A DNA stretch of 6,631 nucleotides, taken from assembly GCA_011523315.1 (NCBI GenBank), contig WTHE01000181.1, positions 1 through 6,631 of the forward strand, given 5' to 3'. The DNA comes from Candidatus Binatota bacterium (GTDB lineage: Bacteria > Desulfobacterota > Binatia > Bin18). Positions 1 to 6,337 of this stretch are shown here, piece after piece (within the stretch, counting starts at the first letter, position 1; each line of letters opens with the position of its first letter). The notes beneath the pieces are model-generated. The model was not told the DNA's origin, did not search any database, and saw only the letters and a program-made list of their open reading frames with translations. A program made the translations under genes and the position numbers.

Positions 1-2
1 CC

Positions 3-284
3 CCCAACTGGACCCAGGCCAAGCTCGAAGGACTGCACCTGCAAACCCTGCCCGACCGGGCCGGACATGATCGCGAGGGAGAGGGCCTGGCCGATGACGC
101 GATCTACGAGCTGATTCAGACCGTCCCTCTGCCCCGCCGGTATGTCGGCAAGGTGTGGGGACCGCGCGGCGCGCAGGTCGAGTATCGCTACCAGCTGTTG
201 CGGACCAATTCGCCCTTGCCCGAAGATGATTTTGCCATGTGGATCACCGACAACGGCCACAACTTCCGGGTGAGCCTCGACTGA
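3..284 (+). CDS. C-terminal part of an unrecognised protein (5' end outside window)
   Basis: An open frame enters from the left edge and ends at TGA 282-284, giving the last 93 residues of a protein. The third codon positions are overwhelmingly G or C, as in the neighbouring real genes, and a competing frame closes near base 112, so this frame is very likely coding. The fragment is hydrophilic in its first half and rich in aromatics near the end (YVGKVWGPRG, then MWITDNGHNFRVSLD at the C-terminus). I see no membrane segment, cysteine cluster or catalytic motif that I recognise, so no function is given. It ends six bases before the next gene, in the same frame, and is probably co-transcribed with it. 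Confidence 0.65.
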   Translation, partial: PNWTQAKLEGLHLQTLPDRAGHDREGEGLADDAIYELIQTVPLPRRYVGKVWGPRGAQVEYRYQLLRTNSPLPEDDFAMWITDNGHNFRVSLD

Positions 285-290
285 GAGCCT

Positions 291-611
291 ATGGCTGCGG
301 ACGACAGCGGACGGGGTTCGCCCCCCCGCCTCATTAACAGACGCCTCCTCGCCTGCCCCCGGTGTGGCTGGGTGCACTACGCCATGACGTGGGCCGAAAC
401 ACAGGAGAGTGACCGGCAACTCGCCTATCTGACCCGGCGCTATGAACTCAGCCCTGAAGAACAGGCGCTGTACGCTGCGGCCTACCGCCAGTGCCTGCGC
501 TGTGAGTCGCCGGCCACGAGCTTCCGCGCCGCGCAGGAGCGCGACCTGGACCGCGCCGCAGGCCATCTCGTCACCCCGGTCCTCGTTCAGCCCGAAGAGA
601 CCCGCCACTGA
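291..611 (+). CDS. Small two-CxxC (zinc-ribbon-like) hypothetical protein
   Basis: This encodes 106 residues with two Cys pairs, CPRC at residues 22-25 and CLRC at 68-71, separated by a charged, mostly helical stretch containing SPEEQALYAAAYRQ. Two such knuckles about 42 residues apart are the usual layout of a small structural zinc site; zinc binding is inferred from the Cys pattern only. The ATG at 291 is the first possible start after the in-frame stop of the previous gene, and a weak purine stretch GAGAG (283-287) precedes it. The next Met (residue 32) would lose the first CxxC, so 291 is preferred. There is no signal peptide or membrane segment, so it should be cytoplasmic. I do not recognise a named family; a nucleic-acid-binding or metal-dependent regulatory role is only a guess. 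It sits 27 bases before the GYD gene. Confidence 0.7.
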   Translation: MAADDSGRGSPPRLINRRLLACPRCGWVHYAMTWAETQESDRQLAYLTRRYELSPEEQALYAAAYRQCLRCESPATSFRAAQERDLDRAAGHLVTPVLVQPEETRH

Positions 612-626
612 AACGCCACCAGACCC

Positions 627-636
627 GAGGAGGAGG
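627..636 (+). promoter_or_regulatory. Strong Shine-Dalgarno region of the GYD gene
   Basis: GAGGAGGAGG lies directly before ATG 639. It offers overlapping matches to the anti-Shine-Dalgarno sequence, the upstream one (GAGGAG, 627-632) at a 6-base spacing. It is the strongest ribosome binding site in the left part of the window and fixes the start at 639. Confidence 0.75.
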
Positions 637-638
637 CC

Positions 639-947
639 ATGCCGACCTACATCCTGCTGAGTACCCTGACCCCGGAAGGCAGCCAGACGCTCCACAATAA
701 CCCTGAACGCATCGAAGAGGTAAACTCCGAGATTGCCGAATTCGGCTGCACTGTCCTTGGCCAGTACGCCACGCTCGGCAGCTATGATTTCGTCACCATC
801 GTCGAGGCCCCGGATAACGAAACCATCGCCCATCTGTCGATTGATCTGAGTTCGCGCGGAACGGTACGCATCACCACCCTGCCGGCAATCCCGACCTCGC
901 TCCTGCGCGACAGAATGGCCGGGCCGAAGCAGATCGGCCGCACCTGA
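639..947 (+). CDS. GYD-domain protein
   Basis: This is a complete 102-residue protein of the GYD family (Pfam GYD), a group of small bacterial proteins of unknown function. The N-terminus PTYILLSTLTPEG is the typical first beta strand and turn. It is followed by a helix with NPERIEEVNSEI (residues 21-32), a strand with VLGQYATLG, and the family signature G47-S-Y49-D50 followed by FVTIVEAPD. A second helix and the strand VRITTLPAI complete the fold, with a short basic tail. The length fits the usual 90-110 residues. No catalytic residues are known for the family; a ferredoxin-like, probably oligomeric alpha+beta fold is inferred from the alternating strand/helix pattern. It has its own strong ribosome binding site and lies 42 bases before glgA, so it is probably co-expressed with glycogen synthesis. 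A direct role there is not established. Confidence 0.88.
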   Translation: MPTYILLSTLTPEGSQTLHNNPERIEEVNSEIAEFGCTVLGQYATLGSYDFVTIVEAPDNETIAHLSIDLSSRGTVRITTLPAIPTSLLRDRMAGPKQIGRT

Positions 948-976
948 CGCCTGCGCTCGATTGCCAAACCCTGCCC

Positions 977-982
977 TGAGGA
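977..982 (+). promoter_or_regulatory. Ribosome binding site of glgA
   Basis: TGAGGA sits seven bases before GTG 990. It supports this GTG as the start; the nearby ATG at 983 is in a different frame from the glgA reading frame. Confidence 0.65.
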
Positions 983-989
983 ATGCCAC

Positions 990-2492
990 GTGGACGCCGC
1001 GCTCCGTATCCTGTTCATCAGCGCCGAAGTTGCCCCGTTCGCCCGGACCGGCGGCTTGGGCGATGTGAACGGCGCCTTACCCCAGGTCTTGGCCGCGCTG
1101 GGGCATGATGTCCGCATTGTCATGCCGCTGTATCAAAGCCTGCGCGACGGAGACTTCCCGCTGACCGAACGCGTATCAGACCTCCAGGTTCCGCTGGTCA
1201 TCGGCCCGCGGACGGCTCGGGTGTGGCAGACCCACCTGCCCGAGCCGGACGGGGCGGCCGCTCGGGTGCCGGTGTACGCCGTCGAGCAGGACGACTTTTT
1301 TGCCCGGCCCGGTCTGTATGGCAACGGGAACGGCGACTATCCCGACAATGCCCTGCGCTACACCTTCTTTTCCCGAGCTGTCCTGGCCCTGGTCGAGCGC
1401 CTGGGCTGGTTTCCCCAGGTCTTTCACTGCCACGACTGGCATACCGGCCTCATTCCGGCCTTGCTGCGCTTTCTGCCCGGCCTGGACGCGCGCAGCCGGC
1501 AGGCGGCCAGCGTCTTCACCATCCATAACTTCGCCTATCAGGGCATCTTTCCGAACTGGGCTTTTGGCCTGACCGGCCTGCCCCTGTTCCTGTTTCAACC
1601 CGAGGGGCTGGAGTTTTACGGCTCCCTCAACTTCATGAAGTCGGGACTCTCCTATGCCGACCGGCTGACGACGGTCAGTCCCAGCTATGCCGAAGAGATT
1701 GGCAGCCCGGCCCTCGGCTTTGGCCTGGACGGCTGTATTCGGGCTCGCCGCTCGGCCTTGGTCGGCATTGTGAACGGGGCGGATTACGCGGTGTGGAACC
1801 CGGAAACCGACCCGCTGATCGCCGCCCAGTACGGCGCCCAAGACCTGAGTGGCAAGGCGGTGTGCAAGCGTGCCGTTTTGGCCGAGTACGGCTGGTCCGA
1901 CGCACCGGACAGGCCGCTGCTGGGCATGGTCACCCGGCTGGTTGACCAGAAGGGCATCGACCTGGTGGCCGGCGCGCTCGACGCCCTGCTGGAGCTGGAC
2001 TGCCGTCTGGTCATCCTGGGCTCGGGGGAGTCGCGCTACGAGACACTGCTGACCCAGCGGGCTCGGGCGCAGCCCGGGCGGATCGGGGTGCGGATCGGTT
2101 TTGACGAAGCCCTGGCCCACCAGATTGAGGCCGGCAGCGACTGTTTTGTGATGCCGTCGCGCTATGAGCCGTGCGGACTCAGTCAGCTCTACAGCCTGCG
2201 CTACGGTACGGTGCCGATCGTGCGGGCGACCGGCGGGCTGCGCGACACGGTGGTCCCCTTTGACGCCGACAGCGGACAGGGCACCGGCTTTGTGTTCGAA
2301 GACGCCAGCCCCCAGGCGCTGACCCAGGCCGTGCGGGCTGCGCTGACGGCTTTTGCCGACCCGGCCGCCTGGCATGGGCTGATGCGCCGGGGCATGGCCC
2401 AGGACTTTTCCTGGACACGCTCGGCGCGCCGCTACCTCGACCTGTACCAGGAGCTTGTCAGCGCCCGACAGGCAGCGGTCGCTCCGGGCTAG
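990..2492 (+). CDS. glgA: Glycogen synthase (ADP-glucose type, GT5)
   Basis: GlgA transfers glucose from ADP-glucose to the non-reducing end of an alpha-1,4-glucan in the cytoplasm. The 500-residue protein covers the whole GT5 family. The N-terminal synthase domain begins with ILFISAEVAPF and the motif ARTGGLGDV (residues 18-26). Then come HCHDWHT (146-152, with the conserved active-site His at 148), TIHNFAYQG (177-185), the YADRLTTVSPSYAEEI stretch and NGADYAVWNPETD (262 onward). The C-terminal GT1-like domain has TRLVDQKG (315-322, holding conserved R316 and K321), MPSRYEPCGLSQLY (388-401, with catalytic E393 and conserved C395) and RYGTVPIV followed by TGGLRDTV. The start is GTG 990, supported by TGAGGA upstream. 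The first-motif lysine of the KxGGL consensus, which contacts ADP-glucose in E. coli GlgA, is Arg here (R19); the Arg usually found before the second TGGL is Ala (A413). All other key residues are present, so an active enzyme is expected. The next gene starts four bases after its stop, suggesting translational coupling. Confidence 0.97.
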   Translation: MDAALRILFISAEVAPFARTGGLGDVNGALPQVLAALGHDVRIVMPLYQSLRDGDFPLTERVSDLQVPLVIGPRTARVWQTHLPEPDGAAARVPVYAVEQDDFFARPGLYGNGNGDYPDNALRYTFFSRAVLALVERLGWFPQVFHCHDWHTGLIPALLRFLPGLDARSRQAASVFTIHNFAYQGIFPNWAFGLTGLPLFLFQPEGLEFYGSLNFMKSGLSYADRLTTVSPSYAEEIGSPALGFGLDGCIRARRSALVGIVNGADYAVWNPETDPLIAAQYGAQDLSGKAVCKRAVLAEYGWSDAPDRPLLGMVTRLVDQKGIDLVAGALDALLELDCRLVILGSGESRYETLLTQRARAQPGRIGVRIGFDEALAHQIEAGSDCFVMPSRYEPCGLSQLYSLRYGTVPIVRATGGLRDTVVPFDADSGQGTGFVFEDASPQALTQAVRAALTAFADPAAWHGLMRRGMAQDFSWTRSARRYLDLYQELVSARQAAVAPG

Positions 2493-2496
2493 ACCT

Positions 2497-4179
2497 ATGG
2501 CCTCAGACCCGCACAAGTCCCTGGCCCTCATCCTGTATGCCCACCAGCCGTTTGTGCTGGGCCATGAGCGCTGGCCGCACGGCAGCGACTGGCTGTGTGA
2601 AGCAATCACCGAATGCTACCTGCCGCTCCTGCACACGCTCCGCTCGCTGGTGGAGCGCGGCACCTCGCCCCAGCTGACCCTGAGCTTTTCGCCGGTCCTG
2701 TGCGAGCAGCTGGCCAGCCCCCTCCTGCCAGCCGAATTCGAGTTCTTCCTTGATACCCGCCTGCGGGCGTGTGCCGATACCCGTCGGTATTTTCAGTCCC
2801 AGGGCCAGGCCGACATTGCCGATCTGGCGGATTACTGGGAGGGGTTTTACCGTGAGCGGCTTGGGCAGTGGCGGGCTCTTGACGGCGACCTGTTGGCCGC
2901 CTTTCGGAATCTGATGGAAGACGGCCACGTCGAACTCATGACCTCGGCGGCGACCCACGGCTATCTGCCCCTGCTGGCCTGTGAGCAGAGCGTTCGCCTG
3001 CAGCTGCGGCTGGCGACCTTCAGCCATGAAACCCACTTTGGCCGTCGTCCGGCCGGGCTGTGGCTGCCGGAATGCGGCTATCGTCCGCGCTACCACTGGC
3101 TTCCGCCGGTTGGCGTCAACCGCCAACAGCACCGCTCCTTGCGGCGGGGGCTTGAGGAGCACGTGGCGGCCTGCGGCCTGGCGTTTTTCTGTGTTGACGG
3201 GCAGTCGGTTCAGGGTGTCTTCCCCAGTTTACCCTACCCAGCCGATCCCACCCTGGTGACGGCTCTGCACGGTCAGGCAGGCGGGCGGGCGGCAGCCCTG
3301 CTGTCGCCGCATCACACCTACCGGGTCGCCTCGCGGAGCGGGACGGGAACGGCCAAGGTTTTGCTGCGCGACCCCGACGCTAGCCGTCTGGTGTGGAGTC
3401 AAGAGGTGGGCTACCCGGGCGACCCGTGGTATCTCGACTTCCATAAGCAGCACGACCCGGGCGGCCTGAAGCTGTGGCGGGTGAGCGAGGAGCGGGCCGA
3501 ACTGGACCACAAGCCGGTCTACACGCCCGCCCGTGCGCGTGCCCAGGCTCGGGCGCACGCGCGCCATTTCGCCGGGCAGCTGGCCGCGACCGCCGCCGGG
3601 CCGGCCGGCCTGACCTGCGCCGCCTACGATGCCGAGCTGCTCGGCCACTGGTGGCACGAGGGGCCGCACTGGCTGGAGGCCCTCTACCCGGAACTGGAGC
3701 GGCAGCGCATCGTGCCGCTGACCTGTAGCGCGGCACTCGACCGCTACCCCCCGGCCCGGACCGTCAGCCTGCCCGAAGGCTCGTGGGGGGAGGGCGGCGA
3801 CCATCGGACCTGGCTGAATAAAGACACCGCCTGGGTCTGGGAGCGGCTGTACGACGGGGAGTTTCAGTTTTGGGAGGTCATGCAGGGGGCGCGCGAGGCA
3901 GACCGAAAGGGCCCACTCGGCCGTGTGCTGTGCCAGGCTGGCAAAGAACTGCTGCTGATGCAGGCCTCGGACTGGCCGTTTCTCATCACCACCCGAACCG
4001 CCCGTGACTACGCCGAGCAGCGTTTCCTGACCCATTCGACCGATCTGAAACGCCTCCTGCAGCTCGCCCGCTCGGTGCGCGAGCGGGGACGGCTGGAGGC
4101 CGAGCAGGAGCGCTTTGTGGCCGACCGGGAACAGCAGAATTTCCTGTTCCCGGCTCTGGAGCAGGTAATGTTCCGCTAG
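2497..4179 (+). CDS. GH57 1,4-alpha-glucan branching enzyme
   Basis: This cytoplasmic enzyme cuts alpha-1,4-glucan and rejoins the piece by an alpha-1,6 bond, making glycogen branches. The five GH57 motifs appear in order: YAHQPF (residues 14-19), AATHGYLPLL (151-160), WLPECGYRP (189-197, nucleophile E192), YDAELLGHWWHEGP (377-390, acid/base D378) and SWGEGGDHRTWLN (429 onward). A helical C-terminal domain contains LLLMQASDWPFL and ends with QQNFLFPALEQV, typical of the branching-enzyme subgroup rather than of GH57 amylases. I chose ATG 2497 (560 residues) over the in-frame TTG 2455, because 2497 is four bases past the glgA stop and the family motif follows at the normal distance. At 560 residues it is longer than the roughly 520-residue Thermus enzyme. 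Much of the extra length is a loop after residue 247 and the C-terminal region. Its position between glgA and glgC confirms a role in glycogen synthesis. A 4-alpha-glucanotransferase is the main alternative, but the motif wording favours branching enzyme. Confidence 0.94.
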   Translation: MASDPHKSLALILYAHQPFVLGHERWPHGSDWLCEAITECYLPLLHTLRSLVERGTSPQLTLSFSPVLCEQLASPLLPAEFEFFLDTRLRACADTRRYFQSQGQADIADLADYWEGFYRERLGQWRALDGDLLAAFRNLMEDGHVELMTSAATHGYLPLLACEQSVRLQLRLATFSHETHFGRRPAGLWLPECGYRPRYHWLPPVGVNRQQHRSLRRGLEEHVAACGLAFFCVDGQSVQGVFPSLPYPADPTLVTALHGQAGGRAAALLSPHHTYRVASRSGTGTAKVLLRDPDASRLVWSQEVGYPGDPWYLDFHKQHDPGGLKLWRVSEERAELDHKPVYTPARARAQARAHARHFAGQLAATAAGPAGLTCAAYDAELLGHWWHEGPHWLEALYPELERQRIVPLTCSAALDRYPPARTVSLPEGSWGEGGDHRTWLNKDTAWVWERLYDGEFQFWEVMQGAREADRKGPLGRVLCQAGKELLLMQASDWPFLITTRTARDYAEQRFLTHSTDLKRLLQLARSVRERGRLEAEQERFVADREQQNFLFPALEQVMFR

Positions 4180-4183
4180 GAGG
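4177..4183 (+). promoter_or_regulatory. Ribosome binding site of glgC overlapping the upstream stop codon
   Basis: TAGGAGG contains the stop codon of the branching-enzyme gene (TAG 4177-4179) and a near-perfect Shine-Dalgarno sequence six bases before GTG 4190. Ribosomes ending on the upstream gene are placed to restart on glgC. This decides the GTG start for glgC. Confidence 0.8.
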
Positions 4184-4189
4184 CATACC

Positions 4190-5413
4190 GTGCGCAGACT
4201 GCGCCTGCTGGGCATGATTATGGCCGGCGGCAAGGGCGAGCGCTTGTTCCCGCTGACGAAATCCCGCAGCAAGCCCGCCGTCCCGTTTGCCGGCAAGCAC
4301 CGGATTGTCGACTTCGTGCTGTCCAACTTCATCAATTCGGGCATTTTTTCGGTCTACATCCTGGTCCAGTACAAATCACAGTCCTTGATTGAGCATCTGC
4401 GCTCGACCTGGCGCTGGCGGATTGGCGGCGGCCTCAAAGAGACCTTTATCACGGTCGTGCCGCCCCAGATGCGGTGGGGCGAAGACTGGTACCAGGGCAC
4501 GGCCGACGCGGTGTATCAAAACCTCAACCTGATTCAGGATTTTCGTCCCGATTTGATCGCCGTGTTCGGGGCCGACCATATTTATCGCATGGACCTCAAC
4601 CAGATGGTCGCCTTCCACATCGAGCACGCGGCCGAGGCGACGGTTGCCGCTCTGCCCGTTCCGGTGTCCGAGGCCGGCAGCTTCGGGGTGATAGAGGTCG
4701 ATCAGAAACGGCGCATCATCGGCTTTGAGGAAAAGCCGTCCCACCCGAAGCCCATGCCCGGCGACCCCGACCGCGTCTATGCCTCGATGGGCAACTACGT
4801 ATTCAACACCGATCTGCTGGTCAGGACTTTGTTGGAAGACTCGCGCCGGAGTACCGAGCACGACTTCGGGCGGACGATCATTCCCGAGCTGTTTCCGCGC
4901 CAGCAGGTCTTGGCCTACGATTTTCTCGAAAATGAAATCCCCGGCGTCAAACCGGCAGAGGAACGCGCCTACTGGCGTGATGTGGGCACCCTGCGGGCGT
5001 ATTGGGAGGCGCATATGGATCTTCTGGGTGAGACGCCGGCCTTTGATTTGCACAATCCGCACTGGCCGGTGTTTGGCACCATCTATGACGGTCCGCCGAC
5101 CCGTTTTTACGGCGGTGAGGTCCGAGACACCCTCGTTGGAGAGGGCTCTCAGCTGGAAGGCGGGCGGATCATTCGATCGGTGATTGGCAGCGGCGTACGA
5201 ATCGGCAAGGGCGTAGAGATTGAGGAGTCGATCATCATGGACCGGGCCGAAATCGGAGCGGGCGTGAGGCTCAAGGGCGCTATCGTTGATCGGTTTCACA
5301 GCGTTCCGGCCGGCGCGGCAGTTGGGGGAGGGACCGGGACTGATGAGCGTCGCTATTTTCGTGACCCCTCGGGCTTGGTGGTGCTGGAGCGGGGCGAGAC
5401 ACGCACCCTGTAA
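4190..5413 (+). CDS. glgC: Glucose-1-phosphate adenylyltransferase (ADP-glucose pyrophosphorylase)
   Basis: GlgC makes ADP-glucose and pyrophosphate from ATP and glucose-1-phosphate, the committed and usually allosterically controlled step of bacterial glycogen synthesis. The 407-residue protein has the nucleotidyltransferase domain first: MAGGKGERLFPLTKSRSKPA (residues 11-30) forms the nucleotide-binding loop, and HRIVDFVLSNFINSGI follows. GADHIYRMD (127-135, with metal-binding D129) and GFEEKP (178-183, K182 equivalent to the glucose-1-phosphate lysine K195 of E. coli) come next, then YWRDVGTLRAYWEAHMDL (261 onward). From about residue 300 a left-handed beta-helix is seen in repeats such as GSGVRIGKGVEIEESIIMDR. 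The length is slightly below the 420-430 residues of enterobacterial GlgC but normal for other bacteria. The GTG start is fixed by the TAGGAGG site. The allosteric effector cannot be read from the sequence. Its stop codon TAA overlaps an ATG (5413) of the next reading frame. Confidence 0.97.
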   Translation: MRRLRLLGMIMAGGKGERLFPLTKSRSKPAVPFAGKHRIVDFVLSNFINSGIFSVYILVQYKSQSLIEHLRSTWRWRIGGGLKETFITVVPPQMRWGEDWYQGTADAVYQNLNLIQDFRPDLIAVFGADHIYRMDLNQMVAFHIEHAAEATVAALPVPVSEAGSFGVIEVDQKRRIIGFEEKPSHPKPMPGDPDRVYASMGNYVFNTDLLVRTLLEDSRRSTEHDFGRTIIPELFPRQQVLAYDFLENEIPGVKPAEERAYWRDVGTLRAYWEAHMDLLGETPAFDLHNPHWPVFGTIYDGPPTRFYGGEVRDTLVGEGSQLEGGRIIRSVIGSGVRIGKGVEIEESIIMDRAEIGAGVRLKGAIVDRFHSVPAGAAVGGGTGTDERRYFRDPSGLVVLERGETRTL

Positions 5414-5434
5414 TGCCCACCGGACGCCTCGGAC

Positions 5435-5440
5435 AGGGAG
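5435..5440 (+). promoter_or_regulatory. Ribosome binding site favouring ATG 5449 of the aldo/keto reductase
   Basis: AGGGAG lies eight bases before ATG 5449. The alternative in-frame ATG at 5413 overlaps the glgC stop and would add twelve residues unlike any aldo/keto reductase N-terminus. The later start gives the usual short lead-in before the first beta strand. Confidence 0.6.
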
Positions 5441-5448
5441 TGAGTACG

Positions 5449-6252
5449 ATGGAACACAAAGCGCTGGGTAGTACCGATATGATGATTCCAGAGGTCGGGC
5501 TGGGGGTGTGGCGATATAACGGCGGGGTCGAGCCGCTGCGAACCGGCATCGAACTGGGCGCGTTTCTGATTGATACGGCAGAAATATACGGCACCGAAGA
5601 AGTCGTCGGCCAAGCCATCGCCGGTCTGCGCGACCGGGTCGTGTTGGCGACCAAGGTGTCGGGCAACCACCTCCGCTCCGACGAGGTGCGGCGCGCGGCA
5701 GAGGCCAGTCTGCGCCGTCTCAATACGGACATTCTCGACCTCTACCAGGTCCACTGGCCCAACCCCGGGGTGCCCATTCAGGACACCATGCGGGCGATGG
5801 AGTCGCTGGTTGATGACGGCCTGGTGAAACATATCGGGGTGAGTAATTTTTCGCTGCACCAGCTGCAAGCCGCCCAGGCCAGCCTGCGCAACGCCCCCAT
5901 TGTGGCAAACCAGGTCCTGTACAATCTGAACCGGCGCGGCATTGAAGCCGACCTGCTGCCCTACTGTCTGGAGCAGCACATCACGATTATCGCCTACACG
6001 CCCCTGGACGACGGCCGGCTGGCCACCCCGGCGGTGTTTCCCCACGACTGGCGCATGCGGGCTGTGGAGCAGGTCGCCGCCTTCAGCCAAAAGACGCCCG
6101 CCCAGGTCGCCCTCAACTGGTGTACGTCGCACCCGAACGTCGTCGTGATTCCGAAATCCAACAGCCCGGCGCGTATCATGGAGAACTGTCAGGCCTCCGG
6201 CTGGCGGCTGTCTCTCGAGCAGCTCCACTATCTCAATGCGACTTTTGCGTAG
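5449..6252 (+). CDS. Aldo/keto reductase (2,5-diketogluconate reductase-like)
   Basis: This is an NAD(P)H-dependent oxidoreductase of the aldo/keto reductase superfamily, which interconverts carbonyls and alcohols in the cytoplasm. The 267-residue protein has the complete catalytic tetrad: D42 and Y47 in DTAEIYG (42-48), K69 in ATKVSG, and H102 in YQVHWPN. GVSNFS and the C-terminal cofactor motif IPKSNSPARIMEN (234-246, with K236, R242 and N246) are also present. The order follows the (beta/alpha)8 barrel, and the length is that of the compact bacterial 2,5-diketo-D-gluconate reductase group. It starts 35 bases after glgC (or overlaps it by one base if the ATG at 5413 is used), so it is probably read with the glycogen genes. 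The substrate is unknown. A sugar or sugar-derived aldehyde would suit the context, but these enzymes are promiscuous and the link may be only positional. Confidence 0.93.
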   Translation: MEHKALGSTDMMIPEVGLGVWRYNGGVEPLRTGIELGAFLIDTAEIYGTEEVVGQAIAGLRDRVVLATKVSGNHLRSDEVRRAAEASLRRLNTDILDLYQVHWPNPGVPIQDTMRAMESLVDDGLVKHIGVSNFSLHQLQAAQASLRNAPIVANQVLYNLNRRGIEADLLPYCLEQHITIIAYTPLDDGRLATPAVFPHDWRMRAVEQVAAFSQKTPAQVALNWCTSHPNVVVIPKSNSPARIMENCQASGWRLSLEQLHYLNATFA

Positions 6253-6262
6253 TCTGGAAGCG

Positions 6263-6292
6263 GACGCCGTGTGATACACGCTTGCTGGCGTC
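6263..6292 (+). other. Nested inverted repeat after the aldo/keto reductase gene
   Basis: Outer arms GACGCC (6263-6268) and GGCGTC (6287-6292) pair perfectly, and inside them GTGT (6269-6272) pairs with ACAC (6276-6279) across a GAT loop. A seven-base bulge lies on the right side. It lies just past the aldo/keto reductase stop and could end transcription, but no T-run follows it, so it is not a standard intrinsic terminator. It may instead be a protein-binding site upstream of the next gene. Confidence 0.4.
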
Positions 6293-6310
6293 ACATGAGT
6301 GCTCTATGGT
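6282..6310 (+). promoter_or_regulatory. Candidate sigma-70-like promoter of the antitoxin-like gene
   Basis: TTGCTG (6282-6287) and TATGGT (6305-6310) are separated by 17 bases, matching the -35 and -10 consensus at three and four of six positions. Transcription would start near 6317, about 28 bases before ATG 6345. This is the only longer gap within the run of genes, and the only place where a new promoter is expected. The match is modest, and promoter rules of this organism are unknown. Confidence 0.4.
6290..6299 (+). promoter_or_regulatory. Candidate operator copy 1 (GTCACATGAG)
   Basis: This imperfect copy of the palindrome at 6312-6321 differs from it at two of ten bases. The two copies are 22 bases apart, about two helical turns, so bound proteins would lie on the same face of the DNA. 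This copy falls between the candidate -35 and -10 boxes. Confidence 0.35.
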
Positions 6311-6311
6311 C

Positions 6312-6321
6312 GTCATATGAC
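6312..6321 (+). promoter_or_regulatory. Candidate operator copy 2, perfect palindrome GTCATATGAC
   Basis: The ten bases equal their own reverse complement. The site would cover the predicted transcription start (about 6317) of the antitoxin-like gene. Antitoxins with a helix-turn-helix normally bind such palindromes to repress their own operon, so this is a plausible self-regulation site. Binding itself is inference. Confidence 0.4.
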
Positions 6322-6330
6322 ACTTGTGTC
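6319..6330 (+). repeat. Inverted repeat GACAC-TT-GTGTC
   Basis: Five-base arms pair perfectly around TT, overlapping the right end of the palindrome at 6312-6321. The ACAC/GTGT half-sites also occur in reverse order around GAT at 6268-6280. It may belong to the same regulatory region or may form a small hairpin just before the ribosome binding site. Confidence 0.3.
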
Positions 6331-6331
6331 C

Positions 6332-6337
6332 AGGGAG
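6332..6337 (+). promoter_or_regulatory. Ribosome binding site of the antitoxin-like gene
   Basis: AGGGAG lies seven bases before ATG 6345 and supports that start. An in-frame GTG at 6342 is directly adjacent and is less well spaced. Confidence 0.55.

Noticed and set aside
2455..2496. Earlier TTG start for the branching enzyme, overlapping glgA
   Set aside because: It would add 14 Arg-rich residues with no family similarity; ATG 2497, just past the glgA stop, fits the known N-terminus.
1176..2609. Long open frame of 477 codons on the minus strand opposite glgA
   Set aside because: It is a mirror of a GC-rich gene with G/C at third positions. The translation has no recognisable domain, while the + strand carries a full GlgA.
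3526..3570. Alternating GCGC/GTGC-rich stretch resembling a repeat
   Set aside because: It encodes the Ala/Arg-rich helix ARARAQARAHAR inside the GH57 protein and has no regular unit; ordinary coding sequence.
3229..4344. 371-codon minus-strand frame opposite the branching enzyme and the glgC start
   Set aside because: It is antisense to strong GH57 and GlgC motifs, has low-complexity Gly/Arg/Pro-rich content and spans a gene junction; a codon-bias shadow.
4376..6294. Two minus-strand frames (4376-5299 and 5353-6294) opposite glgC and the aldo/keto reductase
   Set aside because: Both are shadows of clearly identified + strand genes; no family motif is seen in either.
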